This document shows, in pieces, positions 52,696 to 61,175 of a stretch of 64,000 nucleotides of DNA. The notes below the pieces were generated by a model. The model was not told the DNA's origin. It saw only the letters and a program-made list of their open reading frames with translations, and did not search any database. The position numbers were made by a program, and so were the translations under genes. Every line of letters begins with the position of its first letter. Within the stretch, counting starts at the first letter, position 1. This DNA comes from Rhodovibrio salinarum DSM 9154 (GTDB lineage: Bacteria; Pseudomonadota; Alphaproteobacteria; Kiloniellales; Rhodovibrionaceae), in contig NZ_KI911559.1 in the NCBI RefSeq assembly GCF_000515255.1, forward strand, positions 2,863,660-2,927,659. The letters are read 5' to 3'.

Positions 52696-54510
52696 ATGAC
52701 CGACACCCCCTACACCGGCAGCGGTGCCCGACGTCACGCCCCTGGCGACAGCGCCAACGCGCACGCCCATGGCGGGTACGCGACGCAAGGCGAAACGGCG
52801 GTCGCCGAAATCGGCGCCACCCCAGGCCAGCCGGTGGCCACAGCGGGCGCACAGACGCGCCCGGTCTGGTATTTCGCGCGCCGGCCCGGACCGCTGGCTT
52901 GGCTCGCAGTGCTGATCGCCCTCGTACTGGCAATCCCCATCATCACGGTTGCCGCCAGTTTGATCGGCGGGCCGGATTCGGATGTCTGGGGCCACCTCGC
53001 GGCCACAGTGCTACCGCGCTACATCCAGAACACGATCTGGCTGGTCGTGGGCGTGGGCTTAACCGTGCCGACGATCGGGGCCGGCACGGCGTGGCTGGTC
53101 ACGATGTGCCGTTTTCCCGGTCGGCGAATCTTCGAATGGGCCCTGATCCTGCCGCTCGCGGTGCCGGCCTATGTCATGGCCTATACCTATACGGATTTTC
53201 TGCAGTTCACCGGACCGGTACAGACAGCGCTGCGCGAGGTTATGGGCTGGGGACCGCGCGGATACTGGTTCCCGGAAATTCGCTCCCTGCCCGGCGCGAT
53301 CGGCATGCTGTCGTTCGTGCTCTATCCGTACGTCTATCTCCTGGCGCGCGCCAGCTTCCTGGAGCAGTCGGTCTGCGCGCTGGAGGTCAGCCGCACGCTT
53401 GGCTGTGGGCGCTGGAGTTCGTTCTTCCGCGTGGCACTGCCGCTTGCCAGACCGTCGATCATCGCGGGCACATCACTGGCGCTGATGGAGACGCTGGCCG
53501 ACTTCGGCACCGTCTCCTACTTTGGCGTTCAGACCTTCACCACTGGGATCGTGCGTGCCTGGGCCTCGTTCGGCGACCGGGTGGCGGCCAGCCAGCTCGC
53601 CGCCGTGCTGCTGGGCTTCGTATTCGTCGTCCTGTTGGTCGAACGCACCAGCCGCGGCCGGGCGCGCTATCACCACAGCAGCGTCACCTACCGGAATCTC
53701 CCGGGCTACGAACTCGCCGGGCTGAAGGCTGTCGGCGCTTGGCTGGCGTGCGCCCTGCCGATCCTGATCGGTTTCCTGCTGCCGGGCACGATCCTACTCA
53801 AGATGTCGATCGCCCGCGGCGACGATCAGTTCGGGGCGCGCTTTCTGGAACTGGCATTCAACTCCTTCTCGCTGGCCGGCGTAACCGCGCTGATTGCGGT
53901 CGTGCTGGCGACGGTCATGACCTATTCGGTGCGCCTGCAACCGAACCGGGCGGTCTACCTCGCCAACCGGGTCGCCTCGATGGGCTACGCGATCCCCGGC
54001 ACGGTGATCGCGATCGGCGTCCTGATCCCGTTCGCCAACCTCGACAACGCGCTGGACCTGTGGATGCGCCAGACCTTCGGCATCTCCACCGGTCTGCTGC
54101 TAACGGGCTCGATGGCCGCGCTGGTGTTCGCCTACCTGGTGCGCTTCCTGGCGGTCAGTCTGAACACGATGGAAGCCAGCCTGGGCCGGATCCGTCCGAC
54201 CATGGACGATGCCGCGCGCACGCTGGGCCATGGCCCTTTCTCAACCCTGATCCGGGTGCACGCGCCGATGATGTGGGCGTCGATGCTGACGGCCGGGTTG
54301 GTGGTGTTCGTCGACGTGATGAAGGAATTGCCGGCCACGCTGGTGATGCGCCCGTTCAACTTCGACACGCTCGCGGTCCAGGCCTACAACCTCGCCGCCG
54401 ACGAACGCCTGACGGAGGCCTCGACCGCCGCGCTCGCGATCGTGGCGGTGGGCATCCTGCCGGTGATCCTCCTATCCAAGACGATCGCCAAGTCCCGGCC
54501 CGGCGAGTAA
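52696..54510 (+). CDS. Iron(III) ABC transporter permease (FbpB type)
   Basis: The 604-residue inner-membrane protein has a 55-residue hydrophilic leader and about twelve membrane helices in two homologous halves, each with a binding-protein-dependent transport signature (ALEVSRTLGCGRWSSFFRVALPLARPSI, about 233-260; DDAARTLGHGPFSTLIRVHAPMM, about 500-522). The fused two-domain permease is the layout of FbpB/SfuB iron(III) transporters. Partner genes for the binding protein and the ATPase are not in the window. It marks the end of the motility island. Confidence 0.85.
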   Translation: MTDTPYTGSGARRHAPGDSANAHAHGGYATQGETAVAEIGATPGQPVATAGAQTRPVWYFARRPGPLAWLAVLIALVLAIPIITVAASLIGGPDSDVWGHLAATVLPRYIQNTIWLVVGVGLTVPTIGAGTAWLVTMCRFPGRRIFEWALILPLAVPAYVMAYTYTDFLQFTGPVQTALREVMGWGPRGYWFPEIRSLPGAIGMLSFVLYPYVYLLARASFLEQSVCALEVSRTLGCGRWSSFFRVALPLARPSIIAGTSLALMETLADFGTVSYFGVQTFTTGIVRAWASFGDRVAASQLAAVLLGFVFVVLLVERTSRGRARYHHSSVTYRNLPGYELAGLKAVGAWLACALPILIGFLLPGTILLKMSIARGDDQFGARFLELAFNSFSLAGVTALIAVVLATVMTYSVRLQPNRAVYLANRVASMGYAIPGTVIAIGVLIPFANLDNALDLWMRQTFGISTGLLLTGSMAALVFAYLVRFLAVSLNTMEASLGRIRPTMDDAARTLGHGPFSTLIRVHAPMMWASMLTAGLVVFVDVMKELPATLVMRPFNFDTLAVQAYNLAADERLTEASTAALAIVAVGILPVILLSKTIAKSRPGE

Positions 54511-54538
54511 GCCGCCGGAACCGCTTCAGCCAACTGAC

Positions 54539-55612
54539 CTAGAAGTTCGGCGCGTCGCTCGACGCGCGTCGGCGGCCGCGACGACGCTTGCCGCTGACCG
54601 ACGCGGCCTCGCTCTCCGGCAATTCGCCAAGCGGGCCGCGCTGCGCCTGATCCTGGGCGCCGGTCGAAATCTCGCCCAACTGGGCGACAATCGTGTCGAC
54701 CGACGGCGCCGCGCGCCGGGTGTGGGTGTCCATCGCCTGGCGCATCGCGCGGATATGCTCCGGCGTGGTGCCGCAACAGCCACCGATGATCCGCGCGCCA
54801 CAATCAATCGCCAGGCGGGTGTAATCCGCCATCAGCTCCGGCGTGCCGGAGTAAACGATCTGATCCCCCGACCATTCCGGGATACCGCAGTTCGACTTGG
54901 CGATCAGCACGTCGCGGCCGGCCGCAACCTCGCCCATGTTCTTCAACGCCACGATCAATTCGCTGGCCCCGACACCGCAGTTGGCGCCATAGGCAACCGG
55001 CTTGGGATCGAACGTCTGCACCAGGGACGACAGTTGGTCGGGCGTCACCCCCATCATCGTCCGGCCATTGGTGTCGAACGACAGCGTGGTGGTGATCGGC
55101 AGGCCGGCGACCGACGCTCCTTCGACGGCGGCCTTCAACTCGTCGACGCTGGAAATCGTCTCGATCCACAGCACGTCCGCGCCACCCTCGGCCAGACCGC
55201 GCGCCTGCTCGGCAAAGGCCGCCACGCCGTCCTCGTAGGCGAGCGCGCCGAGCGGCTGGAAGATGTCGCCGGTCGGGCCCATCGAACCAGCGACCACGAC
55301 CTCCCGACCGCTTTCGGCGACGACTTCGTGCGCCAGCTCGGCGGCGCGCCGGTTCAACTCGCGCACCCGCTCCTGGCCGCCGTGCAGCATCAGCCGGCGC
55401 GAGGTGCCCCCGAAGCTGTTGGTCAGGATGATGTCCGACCCGGCGTCGACAAAGCTGCGATAATGCTGCTTAACCCGCTCCGGATGATCGGCGTTCCACA
55501 GCTCCGGCGAATCGCCGGTCTGCAAGCCGAGCGCGAACAGGTTGGTGCCCGTGGCGCCATCGACCAGCAAGGTCCCGCGCTGATCCAGGAAACGGGTGAG
55601 CTTATCGGTCAT
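54539..55612 (-). CDS. bmt: Betaine-homocysteine S-methyltransferase
   Basis: The enzyme moves a methyl group to homocysteine, making methionine. The 357-residue protein shows the Zn-dependent homocysteine methyltransferase fold: LVDGATGTNLFALGL at the N-terminus and the zinc cysteines in GANCGVG (about 212-218) and GGCCGTTPEHI (about 279-289). The C-terminal 40 residues are a basic Arg-rich tail unusual for the family. The start at 55612 is chosen to match family N-termini. Its 152-base leader contains a 7-base-pair hairpin (55705-55711 / 55720-55726). Glycine betaine as donor is inferred from overall family resemblance. Confidence 0.82.
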   Translation of the reverse strand: MTDKLTRFLDQRGTLLVDGATGTNLFALGLQTGDSPELWNADHPERVKQHYRSFVDAGSDIILTNSFGGTSRRLMLHGGQERVRELNRRAAELAHEVVAESGREVVVAGSMGPTGDIFQPLGALAYEDGVAAFAEQARGLAEGGADVLWIETISSVDELKAAVEGASVAGLPITTTLSFDTNGRTMMGVTPDQLSSLVQTFDPKPVAYGANCGVGASELIVALKNMGEVAAGRDVLIAKSNCGIPEWSGDQIVYSGTPELMADYTRLAIDCGARIIGGCCGTTPEHIRAMRQAMDTHTRRAAPSVDTIVAQLGEISTGAQDQAQRGPLGELPESEAASVSGKRRRGRRRASSDAPNF

Positions 55613-55764
55613 CTGCGTCTTTCCATCGCTACGGCCTCGCCAGACAGTCGCCGGCGCGCGTGTGCATGCGTTCATAGGAACGCGCAGGGAGATTACGGGC
55701 GTGATCCGGTCACCGAAAGGACCGGAACCGACACCCTCTTGTCCGCATGCGCCGGAATTTCGGG

Positions 55765-56253
55765 CTACTCGTCGTCCGACAACACACGCTGGCAGCGTGC
55801 GCGTAGTTTGGCCTCGTCGTCGCTGGTCAGCGGCTGGCCATTGAACGTCGCCCGTCCGGTCTCCAGGTCGACCTCGACCGTGCCGACCTGCACGTCGCCC
55901 TTGAAGCTGTCATCGGCCGGCAGGCCATAACGGTCGCCCAGGTCGACCTCGATCGGGATCGACACGCGCTCCGGCAACTCGATCTTCGGCCGGTCATGCA
56001 GATCGGCCGAAGCGACCGGGTCGCCATCGACGTCCACCCCGGGCTGGTAGGTGACGCCCGGATCTGAGCGATGCTTGACAAGGCGCAGGCAGTCCGCCTT
56101 GGTAATCCGAACCGTGGTCCCGTCGACCTCGACCTCCCCCTTGGCGGGGGCCATAACGAGTGGACCGCACAGCAGCATCGCGGCAAGCGCGGCGGTGCAC
56201 TGTGAAAAGGCGAGACGATGGTGCGGTCGATGTGGCATGACGGGAGTCAGCAT
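55765..56253 (-). CDS. Hypothetical secreted protein
   Basis: I do not recognise this 162-residue protein. It begins with a likely Sec signal peptide (hydrophobic stretch about 14-33, LAFSQCTAALAAMLLCGPLVM, with cleavage near PAKGE), and the mature part is acidic with two cysteines (about 55 and 154) that could pair. An alternative start lies five codons in (56238). It is encoded upstream of bmt in the same direction. The frame is open to 56517, but those codons overlap the start of the divergent permease gene. Confidence 0.55.
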   Translation of the reverse strand: MLTPVMPHRPHHRLAFSQCTAALAAMLLCGPLVMAPAKGEVEVDGTTVRITKADCLRLVKHRSDPGVTYQPGVDVDGDPVASADLHDRPKIELPERVSIPIEVDLGDRYGLPADDSFKGDVQVGTVEVDLETGRATFNGQPLTSDDEAKLRARCQRVLSDDE

Positions 56254-56443
56254 GGCGTAAGCTGGCTTAATAAGCCATAAAGGCATCCAACCGATTTGGC
56301 GCGGCTTAAATGATCGCGCGCACGCGCAGGCGCGTTTCCTGGGGAGAACGTGGCCGGCTTTGGGGGGCGTTTTCGAGGGCAACCAGACAGCCAACGGCGG
56401 GCGGCCGACATGCCCGGCGCACCGCATGTAGTTAGGGGGCGGC

Positions 56444-57739
56444 ATGCTGAACCAGCTATTCAAACTGGATGAAATGGGCACCACCGCGAAACGGGAGGTG
56501 CTGGCGGGAGCGACCACGTTCCTGACGATGGCCTACATCATCGTCGTGAACCCCGGGATCATCTCGGAAACCGGGATGGACTTCGGGGCCGTGTTCGTCG
56601 CGACCTGCATCGCCGCGGCGTTCGGCTCGCTGGTGATGGGCTTTTATGCCAACTACCCGATCGCGCTCGCCCCGGGCATGGGGCTCAACGCCTATTTCAC
56701 CTATGCCGTCGTGCTCGGCATGGGGCTGAGCTGGCAGGTCGCGCTGGGCGCCGTATTCATCTCCGGTATCATCTTTTTGATCCTGTCCATCCTGCCGGTG
56801 CGGGAATGGATCGTGAATGCCATCCCGCGCACGCTGAAGATGGCGATCTCGGCAGGCATCGGTTTCTTCCTCGGCGTGATCGCGCTAACCAACGCGGGCA
56901 TCGTGGTCAATTCCGATGCAACGCTGGTGACCCTCGGCGACGTTACGCAAGTGCAGCCACTGCTGGCCGCGCTCGGCTTCGTCCTGATGATCGCGCTGGA
57001 CCGCCGCGGCGTGCCAGGTGCGGTGCTGATCGGCATCCTGGTGATCGCGGCCATCGGCATCCTGCTCGGCATCTCCGAATTCCAGGGCATCTTCGACCTG
57101 CCGCCGAACCCGGCACCGACGTTCCTGCAATTGGACATCGTCGGCGCGCTGCAGACCGGGATCGTGACGATCATCTTCGCCTTCCTGTTCGTCGACTTCT
57201 TCGATTCCAGCGGTACGCTGGTCGGCCTCGCCCACCGCGCCGGACTGCTCACGCACGACGGCAAACTGGAGAAGCTGAACCGCGCCCTGGTCGCGGACTC
57301 CAGCGCGACCATCGTGGGCTCGGCGATGGGCACCTCGACCACCACCAGCTATATCGAGAGCGCCGCCGGCATTAAGGCTGGGGGACGCACAGGCCTGACG
57401 GCCGTCGTCGTCGCCATCTTCTTCTTGCTGGCGCTGTTCTTCGCGCCGCTGGCGGAATCGATCCCGTCCTACGCGACCGCCCCGGCGCTGATGTTCGTCG
57501 CCTGCCTGATGGCCCGCGGCCTGGCCGAGATCGACTGGGAAGACCCGACCGAGTATGCCCCGGGTGTCGTCACGGCGTTGGCGATGCCGCTGACCTATTC
57601 GATCGCCGACGGGATCGGGCTCGGCTTTCTCGCCTACACGGCGACCAAGTTGCTGTCCGGTCGTTTCTCCGACGTCTCGCCGGCTGTGCTGCTGATCGCC
57701 GCTCTGTTCGTGCTGCGCTTCGCGTTGCTCGACCTCTAA
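56444..57739 (+). CDS. NCS2-family purine permease (AzgA/PbuG type)
   Basis: The 431-residue membrane protein should import hypoxanthine, guanine or adenine with protons. It has about twelve to fourteen membrane helices and the signatures of the AzgA branch: AGATTFLTMAYIIVVNP (about 21-37), LAPGMGLNAYFTY (about 72-84), FLFVDFFDSSGTLVGLAHRAG (about 245-265) and GTSTTTSYIESAAG (about 293-306). No purine riboswitch is seen in the 190-base gap before it. A small-RNA gene follows it. Confidence 0.88.
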   Translation: MLNQLFKLDEMGTTAKREVLAGATTFLTMAYIIVVNPGIISETGMDFGAVFVATCIAAAFGSLVMGFYANYPIALAPGMGLNAYFTYAVVLGMGLSWQVALGAVFISGIIFLILSILPVREWIVNAIPRTLKMAISAGIGFFLGVIALTNAGIVVNSDATLVTLGDVTQVQPLLAALGFVLMIALDRRGVPGAVLIGILVIAAIGILLGISEFQGIFDLPPNPAPTFLQLDIVGALQTGIVTIIFAFLFVDFFDSSGTLVGLAHRAGLLTHDGKLEKLNRALVADSSATIVGSAMGTSTTTSYIESAAGIKAGGRTGLTAVVVAIFFLLALFFAPLAESIPSYATAPALMFVACLMARGLAEIDWEDPTEYAPGVVTALAMPLTYSIADGIGLGFLAYTATKLLSGRFSDVSPAVLLIAALFVLRFALLDL

Positions 57740-57816
57740 TCGGACGAGACTTGAGCTATCGGAGCGGAAAAGCGCTGGCCGTCAGGGTTAATCCGGGGTA
57801 AGCAAGACCGGCCCGT

Positions 57817-57844
57817 TGGACATCCCAGCGGATTCAGGTACGAT
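57817..57844 (+). promoter_or_regulatory. Promoter of the small-RNA candidate
   Basis: TGGACA (57817-57822), a 16-base spacer and TACGAT (57839-57844) resemble a sigma-70 promoter: five of six matches at -35 and four of six at -10. The predicted start, about 57850-57853, coincides with the first base of the closing stem of the RNA. Confidence 0.5.
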
Positions 57845-57851
57845 CCACCGG

Positions 57852-58009
57852 CGTGCCGTGCCGAACAATAAGAATAAGATCCAGACACGGCCCGAGTCTG
57901 GGGAGGAAACGTCCGTCGGCGATTAGCCACGAACGGCGCAGCAAGCGGCACGGTACATGATGGCGAGCCCCCGGTGTCCTACACGACACCGGGGGCTCGT
58001 TCGTTTTTT
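57852..58009 (+). ncRNA. Candidate Hfq-type small RNA between the purine permease and tag
   Basis: No protein frame fits this segment, but it is rich in complementary pairs. GTGCCGTGCCG (57853-57863) pairs with CGGCACGGTAC (57946-57956) over 11 positions with one G-U. Inside are CCAGAC/GTCTGG (57881-57886 / 57896-57901) and a nested stem (57913-57920 / 57926-57936). The unpaired 57864-57878 consists of five AAN triplets, the kind of sequence bound by the distal face of Hfq. A strong terminator with six U ends it. A promoter lies directly upstream. It does not match 6S, SRP, tmRNA or RNase P RNA in any motif I can recognise. Confidence 0.6.
57964..58009 (+). terminator. Strong terminator of the small-RNA candidate
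   Basis: A perfect 15-base-pair stem (57964-57978 / 57985-57999) with loop CTACAC is followed by TTCG and six T. It may also end transcripts from the permease, whose stop is 225 bases upstream. Confidence 0.92.
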
Positions 58010-58026
58010 AACCGATCCTTCTGGAC

Positions 58027-58578
58027 CTATTGGAATGTACTGGCCGGCGCGTGGCACCACGAGGGCTCGGCGGCCAGCACGCGCGTGTACACCGGGCAAT
58101 CGGGACGGTGCGCCCCCGGCAGATACCCGAGCGACATTAGGAACTCGCCGACGATCTCGCCGCCCACATGCGCGAAATGGCGTTTGAGCAGCTTGACCCA
58201 CTCGGCTTTGGGTCGGGGATGATGCGCATCCAGGAACACGGCAAAGCTGCCATACTCCGCCCGCAAGCGCTGCACCGCCTGGGCATTGGCGATCGCGGCA
58301 TCGACCTTGCGCACGTTGCGGATGATTCCGGGGTCCGCCAACAAGCGTTCCCGCGCATCCGCGCTGAAGGCTGCGACCGCATCGACATCGAACCCGGCAT
58401 AAGCGGCCAGGAGCGTCTCGCGCTTGCGCAAGACGGTCCCCCAAGACAGGCCGGCCTGATTGATCTCCAGAATTAGCCGTTCGAATAGAACCGTTTCGTC
58501 GCGGGCCGGAAAGCCGTGTTCATCGTTGTGATACGACGTATGCAACGGATCCTGCGGGGCGTAATCGCAGTAGTGCAC
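58027..58578 (-). CDS. tag: DNA-3-methyladenine glycosylase I
   Basis: Tag removes 3-methyladenine from alkylated DNA. The 183-residue protein has the zinc ligands Cys4 and His17 at the N-terminus and an HxxxC pair near the C-terminus (GAHRPDCP), and the catalytic-region pattern EINQAGLSW with Glu38, all at E. coli Tag positions. It starts with GTG. The C-terminal ten residues are unconserved. It follows the DUF1467 gene and may be co-transcribed with it. Confidence 0.92.
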   Translation of the reverse strand: MHYCDYAPQDPLHTSYHNDEHGFPARDETVLFERLILEINQAGLSWGTVLRKRETLLAAYAGFDVDAVAAFSADARERLLADPGIIRNVRKVDAAIANAQAVQRLRAEYGSFAVFLDAHHPRPKAEWVKLLKRHFAHVGGEIVGEFLMSLGYLPGAHRPDCPVYTRVLAAEPSWCHAPASTFQ

Positions 58579-58600
58579 GACGCTTCATGTTCCTGAGTGG

Positions 58601-58849
58601 TTAGCCATGCTGGATGGCATCGCGGAACTGCATCAGGTCGCTCGTAATCAGGTAGTACGCCCCGACCCACAGCAGGCCTGCAAGCAAAGTGGTGACCAGT
58701 GCCTTGCGCCATAGCATGGGCTTGTCCGGCGCGCTCGGCGCGTGGCCGGTTTCCGGATTCTCCGGCCGGCGAACCCCCCAAGGCAGTACCATGAACAACA
58801 CGATCCACCAGATCAGCACGTAGACCAGGATGCCGGTAAAGACGTTCAT
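58601..58849 (-). CDS. DUF1467 small membrane protein
   Basis: The 82-residue protein has two membrane helices (about 4-24, TGILVYVLIWWIVLFMVLPWG, and about 50-68) joined by a short hydrophilic loop with the family motif PWGVRRPENP. DUF1467 proteins occur in alphaproteobacteria next to mce and RNase J genes, as here. Function unknown. Confidence 0.85.
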   Translation of the reverse strand: MNVFTGILVYVLIWWIVLFMVLPWGVRRPENPETGHAPSAPDKPMLWRKALVTTLLAGLLWVGAYYLITSDLMQFRDAIQHG

Positions 58850-58890
58850 GATCGCTCAGGTAACTTGTCCAAGCCTAGTCCAGCCGGGCC

Positions 58891-59295
58891 TTAAGCCTGC
58901 TCCAGCTCGACCAGAGTGCCGTTGAAGTCCTTGGGATGGAGAAACAGCACCGGCTTCTTGTGCGCGCCGATCTTGGGCTCGCCGTCGCCCAGGATGCGGG
59001 CTCCCTGCGCCTGCAAGTGCCGGGAAGCGGCCTGGATGTCATCGACCTCGTAACAGACGTGGTGGATGCCCCCGTTGGGGTTCTTCTCCAGGAACTTCGC
59101 GATCGGGCTGTCTTCCCCCATCGGCTGCAGCAATTCGATCTTGGTGTTGTCGAGTTCGACGAACACCACGCTCACGCCGTGATCCGGTTCGTCGACCGGA
59201 TCGGAAACCTTGGCCATCAACGCCTCGCGATACTGCGCGCTGGCGGCTTCCAGATCCGGCACGGCGATGGCGACGTGGTTCAGGCGACCGATCAT
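58891..59295 (-). CDS. mce: Methylmalonyl-CoA epimerase
   Basis: The enzyme interconverts the methylmalonyl-CoA (and ethylmalonyl-CoA) epimers. The 134-residue protein is a single vicinal-oxygen-chelate domain with metal ligands in LNHVAIAV (His7), GGIHHVCYEVDD (His82-His83) and the C-terminal GTLVELEQ (Glu). GGAGG lies 9 bases before the chosen start; a longer frame adds ten unconserved residues. It lies 179 bases after rnj; that gap holds only a weak 8-base inverted repeat. Confidence 0.93.
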   Translation of the reverse strand: MIGRLNHVAIAVPDLEAASAQYREALMAKVSDPVDEPDHGVSVVFVELDNTKIELLQPMGEDSPIAKFLEKNPNGGIHHVCYEVDDIQAASRHLQAQGARILGDGEPKIGAHKKPVLFLHPKDFNGTLVELEQA

Positions 59296-59474
59296 GGCAG
59301 CATTCCTCCCGAAAGCTGGCCTCAAAGCCTACAGCTTCCGGTTTAACGCACCAACCGCGCACGCCCAAATACCGGATGACGCGGCGCAGCATCCGGAGGG
59401 CGCGCCGGCTCATCCGAATGCGAGCTGTGCAGAGAGGGAAATCCGCTGAGGCGTCATGCACAGCAGCCCGTCAC

Positions 59475-61151
59475 CTACTCCAGGCGGACGAGATGCACCT
59501 CGGTGTGCGGCTTGCGGCCGGTTTCGCGCTGCAGAAAACGGCGCAAAGCCAGCCGGGCGGTCTCCTGGACGATCTCGTCGCGCCGGCGGTCGGCGGGACG
59601 CAGCTTTTGGACGGCCGCCTCAACGGCGTCGATCGCCGCATCGATCGCGTCGTCATCGGCTTCTTCCTCGCCGAACAAGCCAAAGGCGGAGAGTTGTGGG
59701 TCGTCCTCCAACTGGCCATCCGCATCGACCACCAGGGTCAGCACCGCCACGCCGGCGAAGCCCATCTTGCGGCGCTCGCGGATGCTGCCGCTGTCAGTGG
59801 GGAGGATCTTGGTGCCGTCGAGGGCCATCCGCCCAACCGGGACGTGATCGATGATCTCCGGCACATTGCCCGGGGCCAGACGGATCATCGACCCATCCGA
59901 GGGCACGATCGAGTGCGGCACCTGAAGACTGTCCGCCAGGCGCGCATGCGCCAGCAGGTGGCGCGGCTCGCCGTGCATCGGCACGGCGATCTTCGGGCGC
60001 ACCCATTGGTACATCTGGGTCAGCTCATCCCGGCACGGATGGCCGGAGACGTGAACGAAATGGTCCTCCTCCGTCAGCACCTCGATGCCGCGCTGGACCA
60101 GGCGGTTCTGCAGGCTGTGGATCGCCTTCTCGTTGCCCGGGATGACGCGGGAGGAGAAGATCACGTGGTCGCCCGCTTCCAGCACCACGTTGGGATGCTC
60201 CTCGCGCGCGGTACGCGCCAGGGCGGAACGGCTTTCCCCCTGGCTGCCGGTCATCAGCAGCATGACATGGTCGCGCGGGAGGCTATCGAGGTCCCGCTCG
60301 GCCACCATGTCGGGCAAATCCTGCAAGTAGCCGCACTCTTGCGCCGCACGAACCATGTTGTGCATCGACCGGCCGACCAGACACAGGCTGCGCCCGGTGG
60401 CGATCGCGACCTCCGCAGCCGTCTGCAAACGGGCAACGTTGGTGGCGAAGCAGGTCATCACCACACGGTTGTCGAGCGAGCCGACCAGCTCCTTGAGCGC
60501 CGTGCGCACATCGACCTCGGAACCGGAGTGACCCGGCGCCATGGCGTTCGTGGAATCGCCGATCAACGCCAGGATATTGTCGTCCTTCAGACGTTCCAGG
60601 CGTTTCTGATCGAAGTTCGCGCCGACCAGTGGGGCGGGGTCCAGCTTCCAGTCGCCGGTGTGCAGCAGGTTGCCCATCGGCGTGCGGATCAGGATCGAAC
60701 TGGGCTCCAGGATGGAGTGGGTGATGGTGATGAATTCGAGGTCGAACGGCCCGACCGTCGTCTGCCCACCAACCGGGATCTCATGCACAGGGACCTCGTC
60801 CTCCAGGCCATGCTCCGCCAACTTGCGGCGCAGCACGGAGCAGGTAAACGGCGTGCCGTAGACTGGCGCGCCCAACCGCCGCCAGAGGTAGGGCACAGCG
60901 CCCACATGATCCTCGTGCGCATGGGTGATCACGATGCCGGCCAGGCTGTCCTTGCGCTCGGCGATCCAGCGCACGTCCGGCAACAGCAGGTCGACCCCCG
61001 GGGTCGTCTCGTCGGCGAAGGAGATGCCGCAATCGACCATCATCCACTGGCCGGCGTGGCCGTAGAGGTAGAGGTTCAGGCCAACCTCGCCGGTGCCGCC
61101 CAGCGGGCAGAAGAGCAGTTCGTCGGCGCCCGGCGCCGATTCCGCGTCCAT
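59475..61151 (-). CDS. rnj: Ribonuclease J
   Basis: RNase J is a metallo-beta-lactamase-fold 5'-exo and endoribonuclease of RNA processing and decay. The 558-residue protein has the metal motif THAHEDHVGAVPYL (about 75-88), GDWKLDP (about 168-174), the beta-CASP region (about 210-360) with GSQGE (about 303-307), and HVSGHPCRDEL (about 364-374). The ATG at 61151 is used; a TTG four codons upstream is also possible. It belongs to the nuoN-birA-coaX-rnj series. Confidence 0.94.
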   Translation of the reverse strand: MDAESAPGADELLFCPLGGTGEVGLNLYLYGHAGQWMMVDCGISFADETTPGVDLLLPDVRWIAERKDSLAGIVITHAHEDHVGAVPYLWRRLGAPVYGTPFTCSVLRRKLAEHGLEDEVPVHEIPVGGQTTVGPFDLEFITITHSILEPSSILIRTPMGNLLHTGDWKLDPAPLVGANFDQKRLERLKDDNILALIGDSTNAMAPGHSGSEVDVRTALKELVGSLDNRVVMTCFATNVARLQTAAEVAIATGRSLCLVGRSMHNMVRAAQECGYLQDLPDMVAERDLDSLPRDHVMLLMTGSQGESRSALARTAREEHPNVVLEAGDHVIFSSRVIPGNEKAIHSLQNRLVQRGIEVLTEEDHFVHVSGHPCRDELTQMYQWVRPKIAVPMHGEPRHLLAHARLADSLQVPHSIVPSDGSMIRLAPGNVPEIIDHVPVGRMALDGTKILPTDSGSIRERRKMGFAGVAVLTLVVDADGQLEDDPQLSAFGLFGEEEADDDAIDAAIDAVEAAVQKLRPADRRRDEIVQETARLALRRFLQRETGRKPHTEVHLVRLE

Positions 61152-61175
61152 GTGTAGGGCCAAGCCTTTCTTGTA

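Noticed and set aside
57852-58009. 6S RNA, SRP RNA, tmRNA or RNase P as identity of the structured RNA
   Set aside because: None of the conserved motifs of these RNAs was found, and the length and layout (closing stem, two hairpins, then terminator) do not fit them.
59424-59464. 8-base inverted repeat after rnj as a terminator
   Set aside because: The loop is 25 bases and no T run follows on the minus strand, so termination is not supported.
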